A stretch of DNA of 64,000 bases. It comes from CAG-791 sp963650385. GTDB lineage: Bacteria; Bacillota; Clostridia; Lachnospirales; Lachnospiraceae. Of this stretch, positions 34,913 through 42,458 are shown piece after piece (position 1 is the stretch's first letter; every line of letters starts with the position of its first letter). The translations under genes and the position numbers were made by a program. The notes under the pieces are model-generated. The model saw only the letters and a list, made by a program, of their open reading frames with translations, did not search any database and was not told the origin of the DNA. The stretch is from positions 27,653 to 91,652 of the forward strand of contig CAVJLL010000003.1 of the NCBI GenBank assembly GCA_963650385.1, read 5' to 3'.

Positions 34913-36958
34913 CTATAACTCTCCGTCATCCATCATCGAATCAATGGTATGCTTGAGCAGCTCCTCTGCTTCCTCCACTGACTTGTTCTCGAGCTGCGCG
35001 CCCGCAATGTTCATGTGGCCGCCGCCGCCCATTCGTTCCATAATGATCTGCACATTCACCTCATCAATGGACCGGGCACTGACAAAAATCTTTCCCTGGT
35101 ATGGGGTCAGTACAAAGCTCGCCTTGATTCCCTTGATGTCCAGAAGCTCATTGGCTGCCTGTGCCCCCACCACGGTCGGGCTCTCGAGTCCCTGGCTCTG
35201 ACACGTTGAGATTGCAAATTCCTCCCGGTATATCTCTGCCTGAGAGACCGCATCCGCTTTTGTTTTGTATTCCACTGCATTCTCACGGAACAGCTTGCGA
35301 ACGCGCGTCACATCCGCTCCGCTGCGGCGAAGGAACGCTGCAGCCTCAAAGGTCCGCACGCCCGTCTTGCTCTGGAAGCTGTTGGTGTCCATAACCATTC
35401 CGGCATAAAGGGCATCTGCCTCTTCCTGGCTCAGACGCAGATTATCATCCACGTACTGCAGAACCTCCGATACCATTTCACAGGCACTGGAAGCATACGC
35501 CTCCACATAGGAAAGCGTTGCATTCTCGATGAATTCGCTACCCCTGCGGTGATGGTCGAGCACAATGATGGATTTGCACATCCGAAGCAGCTCCGGGCAC
35601 TCCGTAATGCTCGGCCGGTTTACATCCACCACAACCAGTGCTGAATCGTCCGTTACACGCTGAATAGCCTGATCACTCGAAAGGAACAGGTCCTCCGGAT
35701 AATCCGGATTCTTGCCGAACAGATCGACGATGGGGCGCAGGGATGTGGATACCTGATTCAGCACGATGTGTGCCTCCTTGCCAAGCGTCCGGCAGATCCG
35801 GTAAATACCGATTCCGGCGCCGACGCAGTCAATATCCCCCAGGCGATGCCCCATGATAAAGACCTTATCTCTTGTCGAAATGATCTCCTTCAGGGCTTCG
35901 GCCTTCACTCTGGCCTTTACACGCGTTGTTTTCTCAATCTGCTGGGTCTTGCCGCCGTAATAGACAATGTTGCCCGGCATCTTTACGACCGCCTGGTCGC
36001 CGCCGCGGCCCAAGGCCAGATCGATGGCGTTGCGGGCAAACTCATAATTCTGTGCATAGCTGAGGCCGTCCATGCCGAAGCCAATGCTGAGCGTCATTGC
36101 CATTTCATTGCCGATATTCACGGTTTTTGCTTCGGACAAAAGTGAGAAATGATTCTCCTGCAGAAGGATCAGGGCTCTCTTGCGAAGAACGATCAGATAC
36201 CGGTCCTTCTCCACCTTGCTGCAGATGCCGTCCACAGATGCAATATACTTATTCACCTGCCGGTCAATGAGAGCCACGAGAATGGACTTGCGGACATCCT
36301 CCAGACTTTCCAGTGCCTCATCGTAGTTGTCGATATAAATAAAGCCAACCACGACGCTTTGATCATCCACCTCCTGTATTGCAAGGCGCTCCGCCGTCTC
36401 ATCAAAAAAGTACACAGCAATCAGCGCGCTGCCGTACCCGCTGTCTTCAATGATGTCCGAATCCTGTACCAGTGAATCCAGCGGTATGCGCTTCATTTCC
36501 ACGCGGAAGCTGCTGCCCTCATACTCGATCTTCAGGCTGATGCCGTCATCCCCGGTCGGAAGCGTATCCTTGGTCAATGACGGAAAGAGCGAGCTGATCT
36601 GCTTTCTTACCGTTTTATCCTGATGCACCACCCGGTCAAATTCATAATCCGTCCAGACAATTCTGCCGGTATCATCCAGAATACAGTAGGGAATCTCCAG
36701 ATTCTTCAGAAGGCGCTTCTGCACCTGCCCGTATTCCGTTGCAAAGCTTACCAGCTCATTGAGGATGAGTGCCCTGCTGTGCATGCGCATTGCCACTACG
36801 ACAATGACATATGCCACTGTGAATACCATCAGAACGAGCCCGGACGGCCAGTCCATGAACAGAATCAGGATGTTGACAAGAACCAGAAAGAAGCCAAGCC
36901 GAATCGGCGTTTCAAAATAACCCGATATTCTGTTTTTTAATTTGATCTGGTTTCCCAT
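34913..36958 (-). CDS. gdpP: Cyclic-di-AMP phosphodiesterase GdpP
   Basis: 681 residues from ATG 36958 (AGGGAG just upstream). GdpP hydrolyses c-di-AMP and so affects cell-wall and osmotic homeostasis. Domains in order: two transmembrane helices (~20-60), a PAS-like domain (~70-140), a degenerate GGDEF (~160-300) and the DHH/DHHA1 phosphodiesterase. Metal-binding motifs are HRLGDIDCVGAGIG, VVDVNRPS and IVLDHHRRG. The C-terminal GGGGHMNIAGAQ is the DHHA1 signature. It is the first gene of gdpP-rplI-dnaB-membrane protein, with a good extended -10 upstream. Confidence 0.95.
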   Translation of the reverse strand: MGNQIKLKNRISGYFETPIRLGFFLVLVNILILFMDWPSGLVLMVFTVAYVIVVVAMRMHSRALILNELVSFATEYGQVQKRLLKNLEIPYCILDDTGRIVWTDYEFDRVVHQDKTVRKQISSLFPSLTKDTLPTGDDGISLKIEYEGSSFRVEMKRIPLDSLVQDSDIIEDSGYGSALIAVYFFDETAERLAIQEVDDQSVVVGFIYIDNYDEALESLEDVRKSILVALIDRQVNKYIASVDGICSKVEKDRYLIVLRKRALILLQENHFSLLSEAKTVNIGNEMAMTLSIGFGMDGLSYAQNYEFARNAIDLALGRGGDQAVVKMPGNIVYYGGKTQQIEKTTRVKARVKAEALKEIISTRDKVFIMGHRLGDIDCVGAGIGIYRICRTLGKEAHIVLNQVSTSLRPIVDLFGKNPDYPEDLFLSSDQAIQRVTDDSALVVVDVNRPSITECPELLRMCKSIIVLDHHRRGSEFIENATLSYVEAYASSACEMVSEVLQYVDDNLRLSQEEADALYAGMVMDTNSFQSKTGVRTFEAAAFLRRSGADVTRVRKLFRENAVEYKTKADAVSQAEIYREEFAISTCQSQGLESPTVVGAQAANELLDIKGIKASFVLTPYQGKIFVSARSIDEVNVQIIMERMGGGGHMNIAGAQLENKSVEEAEELLKHTIDSMMDDGEL

Positions 36959-37052
36959 TGCTCCCTCACCCCATCCCGGGAAGTCCTTTGACGGACATGC
37001 AGGCATTTACTGCTCCGCGATGGCTCTTTGTCTGTAAAGCACATACACGTGG

Positions 37053-37058
37053 ATTATA
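37053..37058 (-). promoter_or_regulatory. Candidate extended -10 promoter for gdpP-rplI-dnaB
   Basis: Minus-strand TGTTATAAT, about 95 bases before the gdpP start. A possible -35 (TGCAAA) is 18 bases upstream. Copy C of the dispersed motif lies just upstream. Confidence 0.5.
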
Positions 37059-37091
37059 ACACAGCCGATGCCGCTGTTTGCATTAACCGGC

Positions 37092-37119
37092 AACTATTCA
37101 GAGCCCATTCGCCAAATCG
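37092..37119 (+). repeat. Dispersed 28-bp motif, copy C (with inverted flank)
   Basis: AACTATTCAGAGCCCATTCG, then CCAAATCG. Here it is followed by ATTGGCTCCGAATAATTA (37120-37137), which pairs imperfectly with the first half, so this copy can fold into a long hairpin. It lies between the rpsR terminator and gdpP. Confidence 0.7.
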
Positions 37120-37148
37120 ATTGGCTCCGAATAATTACCCGGAGTTAA

Positions 37149-37178
37149 GAAAAAGCCCCTGTCCATTGGGACAGGGGC
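37149..37178 (-). terminator. Intrinsic terminator after rpsR
   Basis: On the minus strand GCCCCTGTCC and GGACAGGGGC form a perfect 10-bp stem (37155-37164 with 37169-37178) with a 4-base loop, followed by TTTTTC. It ends the rpsF-ssb-rpsR transcript. Confidence 0.92.
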
Positions 37179-37201
37179 CGAATTCGCCTTAATGCCTGTA
37201 A

Positions 37202-37462
37202 TTATTTCTCAACATAAGGAAGAATTGCAAGGTGACGAGCTCTCTTGATCGCACCGGTCAGCTCGCGCTGATGGGTTGCGCAGGTGCCGGTAATTCTTCT
37301 GGGAAGGATCTTGCCGCCCTCCGAGATGTACTTACGCAGCTTTGCTGCATCCTTGTAATCAATGGTGTTGTCTTTTCCGCAGAAAACGCAGACCTTTTTC
37401 TTTCTGTGGAAGGTTCCTCTGCGCTTAAAAGGCTTGCTGCCTGCCGTCTTTGTGAAAGCCAT
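37202..37462 (-). CDS. rpsR: 30S ribosomal protein S18
   Basis: 86 residues from ATG 37462 (GGAGG five bases upstream). S18 pairs with S6 in the 30S platform. Seen are KVCVFCGKDNTIDYKDAAKL and GKILPRRITGTCATHQRELT, then IKRARHLAILPY, all highly conserved. Three cysteines (CVFC and GTC) could form part of a metal site. It is the last gene of rpsF-ssb-rpsR. Confidence 0.98.
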   Translation of the reverse strand: MAFTKTAGSKPFKRRGTFHRKKKVCVFCGKDNTIDYKDAAKLRKYISEGGKILPRRITGTCATHQRELTGAIKRARHLAILPYVEK

Positions 37463-37542
37463 AATATCCTCCAATCTCACCGGACAAGTGCCGGATCCTC
37501 ATTGCCGCCTCGGCGCGTTCGAATGGATTTCGTTTATTCGTT

Positions 37543-38028
37543 CTAGTTGAACGGAAGCTCCTCGTCAATGCCATCCGGAATGTTCATAAATCCGTCAATG
37601 GCACTGGCAGTGGACGCACTGCTCATTCCCACAGAGGGTGCCGGAGCCGGCGCTGCTGCGCCTGCATATCCGCTGTAGTCCGGAGCTGCACTCTGCGCAT
37701 TCTTGCTCTCTGCGAACTCCTGATCCTCAACCACCACATCCGTAGTATAGACCTTGGTGCCGTCCTGCTTGGTATAGCTGCCGGTCTGAATTCGGCCGGA
37801 CACACAGATCTTGGTTCCCTTGTGCAGGTATTTCTCAGCGAACTCGCCGGACTTACCGAATGCAACGCAGGAAATAAAATCTGCTGTCTGCTGGTCACCC
37901 TGATTACTGCGGCCGCGTCTGCGGTCCACTGCAAGGGTATACCTGGCAATTGCCATAGCCTGATCCCCCTGTGAATATCTCACATCGGGGTCCTTCGTTA
38001 AACGTCCCATTAGAACAACTCGGTTCAT
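37543..38028 (-). CDS. ssb: Single-stranded DNA-binding protein
   Basis: 161 residues. It coats single-stranded DNA in replication and repair. The OB fold is recognised by MNRVVLMGRLTKDPDVRYSQ, DFISCVAFGKSGEFAEKYLH and KICVSGRIQTGSYTKQDG. A Gly/Ala/Pro/Ser-rich linker ends in the acidic protein-interaction tip DEELPFN, one residue longer than the usual DDDIPF-type end. It lies between rpsF and rpsR, the standard Firmicutes arrangement. Confidence 0.97.
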   Translation of the reverse strand: MNRVVLMGRLTKDPDVRYSQGDQAMAIARYTLAVDRRRGRSNQGDQQTADFISCVAFGKSGEFAEKYLHKGTKICVSGRIQTGSYTKQDGTKVYTTDVVVEDQEFAESKNAQSAAPDYSGYAGAAAPAPAPSVGMSSASTASAIDGFMNIPDGIDEELPFN

Positions 38029-38045
38029 ATTGCCTCTGCTTTCTG

Positions 38046-38336
38046 TTAAGCTTCGTTCTGTTTAACGCACAGATATCTGATGACATTGTCCATAATGCGC
38101 ATACGCTGCTCGATCTCTGTGATAACGGAACCATCGGCATCGAAATGAATGAAGGTGTAGTAGCCCTCGTTCATCTTCTGGATCTCATAAGCCAGTTTCT
38201 TCTTGCCCCAGTCATCAACACCGGTAATGGTGCCTCCAACCTTCTCGACAAGTGCCTTGCAGTTATCAAGAACTGCAGTTCTCGCCTCATCATCAATCTG
38301 CGCATTCACAACAACGGCTAACTCGTATTTGCTCAT
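38046..38336 (-). CDS. rpsF: 30S ribosomal protein S6
   Basis: 96 residues from ATG 38336 (AAGGAGG at eight bases). It partners S18 on the 30S platform. MSKYELAVVVNAQIDDEART and DDWGKKKLAYEIQKMNEGYY, with RIMDNVIRYLCVK at the end, are family features. It is the first gene of rpsF-ssb-rpsR, downstream of a good promoter and a leader with a hairpin that may bind the S6:S18 complex. Confidence 0.97.
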   Translation of the reverse strand: MSKYELAVVVNAQIDDEARTAVLDNCKALVEKVGGTITGVDDWGKKKLAYEIQKMNEGYYTFIHFDADGSVITEIEQRMRIMDNVIRYLCVKQNEA

Positions 38337-38355
38337 GTGCTGTACCTCCTTCTGG

Positions 38356-38384
38356 TCTCCGGCTCTTACCCCTCGGTAAGAACA
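38356..38384 (-). promoter_or_regulatory. Possible S6:S18 autoregulatory leader hairpin
   Basis: In the rpsF leader, minus strand, CTTACC and GGTAAG (38364-38380) form a 6-bp hairpin with a GAGG loop, followed by AGCCGGAG. A CCG-containing hairpin in rpsF leaders is known to bind the S6:S18 complex; this resemblance is inferred, not computed. Confidence 0.35.
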
Positions 38385-38457
38385 AGGATTGATAATAGCT
38401 GCCTCCGCGTCTGCGTCAGGGCAGACTGCGGGTGTGGATGAATTCCCACGGATGATC

Positions 38458-38487
38458 ATCATACCACAGAATCAATTCATATTTCAA
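38458..38487 (-). promoter_or_regulatory. Candidate promoter of rpsF-ssb-rpsR
   Basis: On the minus strand TTGAAA (38482-38487) and TATGAT (38458-38463) with an 18-base spacer. It gives a leader of about 115 bases before rpsF. Confidence 0.65.
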
Positions 38488-39236
38488 GCAGTTTTTATCT
38501 GCTGAAACACCTCTCCGATGGGCGCGCTGATCACAAGGTCCGCCTGTGCGTCCCTTGCCGTTGCGCTCTTATTGATCAGAACCAACTTATTCCCGTGATA
38601 ATAATCAATCAGTCCCGCTGCAGGATACACCACAAGGCTTGTGCCGCCGATGATCAGCACATCCGCCCGGGCTATGGCATCAGCCGCGCGCTGCAGCGTT
38701 TCCATATTCAGGCCTTCCTCATAGAGCACCACATCCGGTTTCACACGGCCGCCGCACTTCTTGCAGCGCGGAACCATTTTCCCGGCTCGAAGGCTCTCTT
38801 CCACCTCTTGTGCCGTGTGAAAGCAGCCGCATTTCTCGCAGTAATTCCGGAGAATACTCCCGTGCAGCTCTAGAACATTCCTGCTGCCGGCTGCCTGGTG
38901 CAGTCCGTCGATGTTCTGTGTGATCACCGTCCGAAGCTTTCCTTCCTTTTCCCACTGCGCAAGCCTTTGGTGCGCCGCATTGGGTCCGGCGTTCTGGGCA
39001 GGAATCAATATTTTATCCAGGTAGAACCGGAAGAACTCCTCCGGCCGCTCTCTGTAAAAGGTGTGACTTAAAATCGTTTCCGGAGGATACGCATACTGCT
39101 GGTTATACAGCCCGTCCGTACTCCTGAAATCCGGTATTCCGCTTTCCGTAGATACTCCGGCCCCGCCGAAAAACACGATGTTGTCCGATCCACGGATCAG
39201 ATCACCGAGTACAAGAATCTTATCCTGCTCTTCCAT
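38484..39236 (-). CDS. NAD-dependent protein deacylase, sirtuin (Sir2) family
   Basis: 250 residues, a complete bacterial sirtuin. It removes acyl groups from lysines using NAD. NAD-site motifs are VFFGGAGVSTESGIPDFRST and TQNIDGLHQAAG; the catalytic His lies in VLELHGS. Zinc is held by two Cys pairs, CEKCG and CKKCGG. The C-terminal half has GGTSLVVYPAAG and LVLINKSAT. It reads on the minus strand into the rpsF promoter, its 3' end overlapping the -35 hexamer. A possible target is not suggested by the neighbours. Confidence 0.95.
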   Translation of the reverse strand: MEEQDKILVLGDLIRGSDNIVFFGGAGVSTESGIPDFRSTDGLYNQQYAYPPETILSHTFYRERPEEFFRFYLDKILIPAQNAGPNAAHQRLAQWEKEGKLRTVITQNIDGLHQAAGSRNVLELHGSILRNYCEKCGCFHTAQEVEESLRAGKMVPRCKKCGGRVKPDVVLYEEGLNMETLQRAADAIARADVLIIGGTSLVVYPAAGLIDYYHGNKLVLINKSATARDAQADLVISAPIGEVFQQIKTA

Positions 39237-39375
39237 AATCCGCCCCCCTGCGCTTTAATCAGCGTTTCAAAAATCTCCGCGGCCCTGCCGCTCTGTAGGT
39301 TGTACCCGCAACAGTGGACACTCGAATTTGTCAGTCCCCCGAAAACGGACACCTTTTCCGGCTCATGCGAGACTC

Positions 39376-39852
39376 TCAACCCGCGCTCACCATCACAATC
39401 CCGTAATAAACCAGCACCACTCCCACAATGACCATCAGAAGCTTTACTGCTGAGATCGGATGACAAATAAGAAGCAGTCCAACCGCCAGGGTAACTCCGC
39501 CGCCGATGAGCCGCATGGTCGGATTAACGCCGGTCTGCTTCTCCATCAGGACACGAATGAGAAGTCCCGCGCCGGCTCCCGCCACCGCAATTCCCGCGAG
39601 AATCGGGAGAATGGAAATCAGCATCCCCGGATGCGACAAAAATACAATGCCCGCAGCCGCACACGCAGCGCCGCCCGCCGTATCCGCCGGTGCTCTGGTT
39701 CCTCTTAATCCCGCAATGATGCTGACAGCGCCGGAAATCAAAAGGCACCATCCGATCAGGCGGCAGAAGGAATACAGCGTGCTGCCGGGAAACAGCACCA
39801 GCGCAGCTCCCGCGATCAGCAGCAGAATTCCCGTCAGCTTCCGGTTTCTCAT
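39376..39852 (-). CDS. DUF308 (HdeD-like) membrane protein
   Basis: 158 residues with six predicted membrane segments arranged as repeated hairpins (LTGILLLIAGAALVLFPGST, LIGWCLLISGAVSIIAGLRG, GIAVAGAGAGLLIRVLME, GVTLAVGLLLICHPISAVKL, LLMVIVGVVLVYYGIVMV). The repeated G-x-x-L-x-x-x-P pattern is typical of DUF308/HdeD proteins, whose molecular role is not established in Gram-positives. Its start overlaps the preceding 115-residue gene as ATGA, so the two are coupled. Confidence 0.8.
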   Translation of the reverse strand: MRNRKLTGILLLIAGAALVLFPGSTLYSFCRLIGWCLLISGAVSIIAGLRGTRAPADTAGGAACAAAGIVFLSHPGMLISILPILAGIAVAGAGAGLLIRVLMEKQTGVNPTMRLIGGGVTLAVGLLLICHPISAVKLLMVIVGVVLVYYGIVMVSAG

Positions 39853-40196
39853 CGTTCACCTCCGTGTTGTCCTTCTCCCCGTTTTTTCCGCGGCCAAAGC
39901 TCCGGATGGCTGTCGTGATACTCGTTCAGATAATCCGCCGCCTGCTGCAGCCCCTCCTCGGTGACCGGGAAATCCCGAATCGTCTTCGATTCCTCCGGTG
40001 CTGCCCGGTAGCTTTCCGGTTCCGGCCAGACAGCCACCCGAAGCGTCGCCTCACCACGCTTGTCCGCCGGGGTAAAATGGACATTTTCGAGTGGTTCCCT
40101 GGCAATACGGAACCGCATTCCGCGGTAACTTCCGAAATATGCCTCTCCATATTCATAATGCGTGAGAGAAAATAAATCCTTTATCGATATCGCCAT
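39849..40196 (-). CDS. Unrecognised 115-residue cytoplasmic protein
   Basis: Not assigned to a family. It is soluble, with no signal or membrane segment, rich in charged and aromatic residues. It begins MAISIKDLFSLTHYEYGEAY and continues FGSYRGMRFRIAREPLENVH, then FTPADKRGEATLRVAVWPEP. The C-terminal part is predicted helical (EEGLQQAADYLNEYHDS) and ends in a basic tail, RKKRGEGQHGGER. It starts 18 bases after ilvA and overlaps the DUF308 gene by 4 bases, so all are probably co-transcribed. The gene is credible because of the tight spacing and normal codon use. Confidence 0.75.
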   Translation of the reverse strand: MAISIKDLFSLTHYEYGEAYFGSYRGMRFRIAREPLENVHFTPADKRGEATLRVAVWPEPESYRAAPEESKTIRDFPVTEEGLQQAADYLNEYHDSHPELWPRKKRGEGQHGGER

Positions 40197-40214
40197 CGGA
40201 TACTTTGTGCCTCT

Positions 40215-41441
40215 TTAAATATTTGTCCTCCGAAGCCTCGGCGCATACCCAGCCTTTGTGAGGGCGGCAATGATCTGCTCCTTATGCTCCGTTCCGAACG
40301 CCTCCATAGTAATCTTCAGCTCCACTGCAGCACTGCGGTTGATGGACACAAACTGATTGTGCTCCAGCTTGATCACATTGCCGTGTTCCTTGGCAACAAC
40401 GTCCGACACCTTCATCAGTTCTCCCGGCTTATCCGGCAGCTGAACCGAGACGGTGAAGATCCGGTTCCGCAGCAGAAGTCCCTGCTGAACCACCGAGCTC
40501 ATGGTAATGACATCCATATTGCCGCCGGAAAGAACGCAGGCGACCTTTTTCCCTCTGCAGTCCACATGATGCAGCGCTGCCACGGTCAGAAGTCCGGAGT
40601 TCTCCACCACCATCTTGTGGTTCTCCACCATATCCAGGAATGCCTCTACCAGTTCCTCATCCGACACCGTCACAACATCGTCCAGATTCTTCTGCAGATA
40701 CGGGAAAATAACGCTTCCCGGCGTCTTTACTGCAGTTCCGTCCGCAATCGTATTGACCGTGGGAAGGGTTGTCACCTTTCCGTTCTTCAGAGATGCGCTC
40801 AGGCACGCAGCACCCTCCGGCTCCACACCGATCACCTGAATGCGTGGATTCAAGAGCTTCGCCAGCGTTGAAACGCCGGTTGCCAGTCCGCCGCCGCCCA
40901 CAGGCACCAGGATCATATCCACCAGCGGCAGTTCCTTATAGATTTCCATCGCAATGGTTCCCTGCCCGGTTGCCACTGCAGGATCATCAAACGGATGAAT
41001 AAAGGTATACCCGTTTTCCTCCGCCAGCTTCAGCGCGTGCTCGCAGGCTTCATCATACACATCTCCGTGCAGCACGACCTCTGCCCCCAGCGCCTTGGTA
41101 CGGTTCACCTTGATTAAGGGCGTTGTTGTCGGCATGACAATAACCGCCCGGCATCCATAGGACTTGGCCGCGTAGGCGACGCCCTGTGCGTGATTCCCGG
41201 CAGAAGCCGTAATCAGCCCCTTGCTGCGCGCCTCATCCGAAAGCGTGCTGATTTTGTAATAAGCGCCGCGAACCTTATACGCGCCCGTCCGCTGCATGTT
41301 TTCCGGTTTCAGATATATTCTGGCGCCGGTCTGCTCACTGTAGTAATCCGAGAAAATCAGATCCGTATTGAGTGTTACCTTCTGAACGATTTCACATGCC
41401 TTTTCAAATGCGCCGATTGTCAGCTGCTGTACCTCTGCCAT
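40215..41441 (-). CDS. ilvA: Threonine ammonia-lyase with C-terminal ACT domain
   Basis: 408 residues. It deaminates threonine (or serine) to 2-oxobutyrate (or pyruvate) using PLP. The Schiff-base Lys is K56 in MQRTGAYKVRGAYYKI, SAGNHAQGVAYAA is the substrate loop, and PVGGGGLATGVS binds the PLP phosphate. The last ~80 residues form a single ACT-like domain (TVSVQLPDKPGELMKVSDVV), the form shared by catabolic TdcB-like and short IlvA enzymes. No isoleucine genes are nearby, so a catabolic role is equally possible. It starts 23 bases after the phospholipase-like gene. Confidence 0.94.
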   Translation of the reverse strand: MAEVQQLTIGAFEKACEIVQKVTLNTDLIFSDYYSEQTGARIYLKPENMQRTGAYKVRGAYYKISTLSDEARSKGLITASAGNHAQGVAYAAKSYGCRAVIVMPTTTPLIKVNRTKALGAEVVLHGDVYDEACEHALKLAEENGYTFIHPFDDPAVATGQGTIAMEIYKELPLVDMILVPVGGGGLATGVSTLAKLLNPRIQVIGVEPEGAACLSASLKNGKVTTLPTVNTIADGTAVKTPGSVIFPYLQKNLDDVVTVSDEELVEAFLDMVENHKMVVENSGLLTVAALHHVDCRGKKVACVLSGGNMDVITMSSVVQQGLLLRNRIFTVSVQLPDKPGELMKVSDVVAKEHGNVIKLEHNQFVSINRSAAVELKITMEAFGTEHKEQIIAALTKAGYAPRLRRTNI

Positions 41442-41464
41442 AGCTTCTGTCTCCCTTTCAAGTC

Positions 41465-42319
41465 TTATCTTCCGCCAAAGTTCCTGTCATATTCTGTCGA
41501 TGCCACAAAGTCGCGGCAGCTCTTCGCCGCCGTTTCCTCCGGGGTTTCCCGGATGCAGCGGTCCAGCTCCGCAATAAGGCGCTCTGCTCTGGGCAGCGCC
41601 TGCTCAAAAAGCTCATCCAGTCGGTCCTCCGCCTCCTGGCAGTCCGGATCCGGCTCCTTGTTCATAATATGTGGCTGGAAGGAGTCATATTTTCCCACAA
41701 GCCGGAGCGCTCCGTAAAGAAAATTCCGTTTCCCGTCGTGCGGGCAGCGCAGGAGCCTCTGCAGTGCGACACACGAGCGCAGCGCCGTTTCCACGATGGC
41801 CGGTGTGACCTCCGGGTAAAAATACGCAATCACCCTTGCAGACTCCCTGGACGGGCGGAACTGCCGTGTCACGTCTTCCTCCACAGGATTCCTGCCCTCT
41901 CTTGCAATCAGCCGGCGGTCATAGTCTCCCTCCAGCTCCGCATGCGTCGTTATCCCAGCAGCATCCGTCTCATCAATGAACCGGTGGCAGGCGCTGTCCA
42001 GCGTATAATGGCAGAGCACCCCGTACAGGTACGCTCTGGCAGCCGCCCGCTCTGCCCGTTCTGCTTCCGTTCCGCTTGGCAGACGGTAATACAGCTCCAG
42101 CGCACATCCAAAAAAATCATGGCCGGTTTTCTCATGCATTGCGTTTCCGTACTGCGGAACCTTGCCCCAGGACAGCGGATGATAGAAAAAGAAAATATCC
42201 GGTCCCTGGAATCCAATACTGAAGAGGTCCCGGTTCTGTTCCAGTTCCTTCTGCAGAAGAGGCGGAAGGCGTTTCTGTGTCTCGTCTCCGAACTTCTGGT
42301 GCGCATAAATTGACGGCAT
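41465..42319 (-). CDS. Zinc-dependent phospholipase C family protein
   Basis: 284 residues from ATG 42319 (GGAGG six bases upstream). It resembles the Zn_dep_PLPC family of cytoplasmic bacterial proteins: PSIYAHQKFGDETQ at the start, SIGFQGPDIFFFYHP, GVLCHYTLDSACHRFI and HAELEGDYDRRL supply the His and Asp metal ligands in the expected order. There is no signal peptide, unlike secreted alpha-toxin-like phospholipases, so the substrate is unknown. It is the first gene of a run with ilvA, the 115-residue protein and the DUF308 protein. Confidence 0.85.
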   Translation of the reverse strand: MPSIYAHQKFGDETQKRLPPLLQKELEQNRDLFSIGFQGPDIFFFYHPLSWGKVPQYGNAMHEKTGHDFFGCALELYYRLPSGTEAERAERAAARAYLYGVLCHYTLDSACHRFIDETDAAGITTHAELEGDYDRRLIAREGRNPVEEDVTRQFRPSRESARVIAYFYPEVTPAIVETALRSCVALQRLLRCPHDGKRNFLYGALRLVGKYDSFQPHIMNKEPDPDCQEAEDRLDELFEQALPRAERLIAELDRCIRETPEETAAKSCRDFVASTEYDRNFGGR

Positions 42320-42351
42320 TGTAGTCCTCCGTTGCAGGTGCTGAACCGATA

Positions 42352-42384
42352 TCAAAAATCCTGCAGCGATTTACGCTGCAGGAT
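42352..42384 (-). terminator. Intrinsic terminator after uxuB
   Basis: A perfect 11-bp stem, ATCCTGCAGCG (42358-42368) with CGCTGCAGGAT (42374-42384), and a 5-base loop. On the minus strand it is followed by TTTTTG. It lies about 75 bases beyond the uxuB stop. Confidence 0.92.
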
Positions 42385-42458
42385 CCATTATAGCCCAAAA
42401 TACCGCCGGCATCATACCGGCATGCAGTTTTCAAAAAGGATTGCCAACTTCTGGCTGA

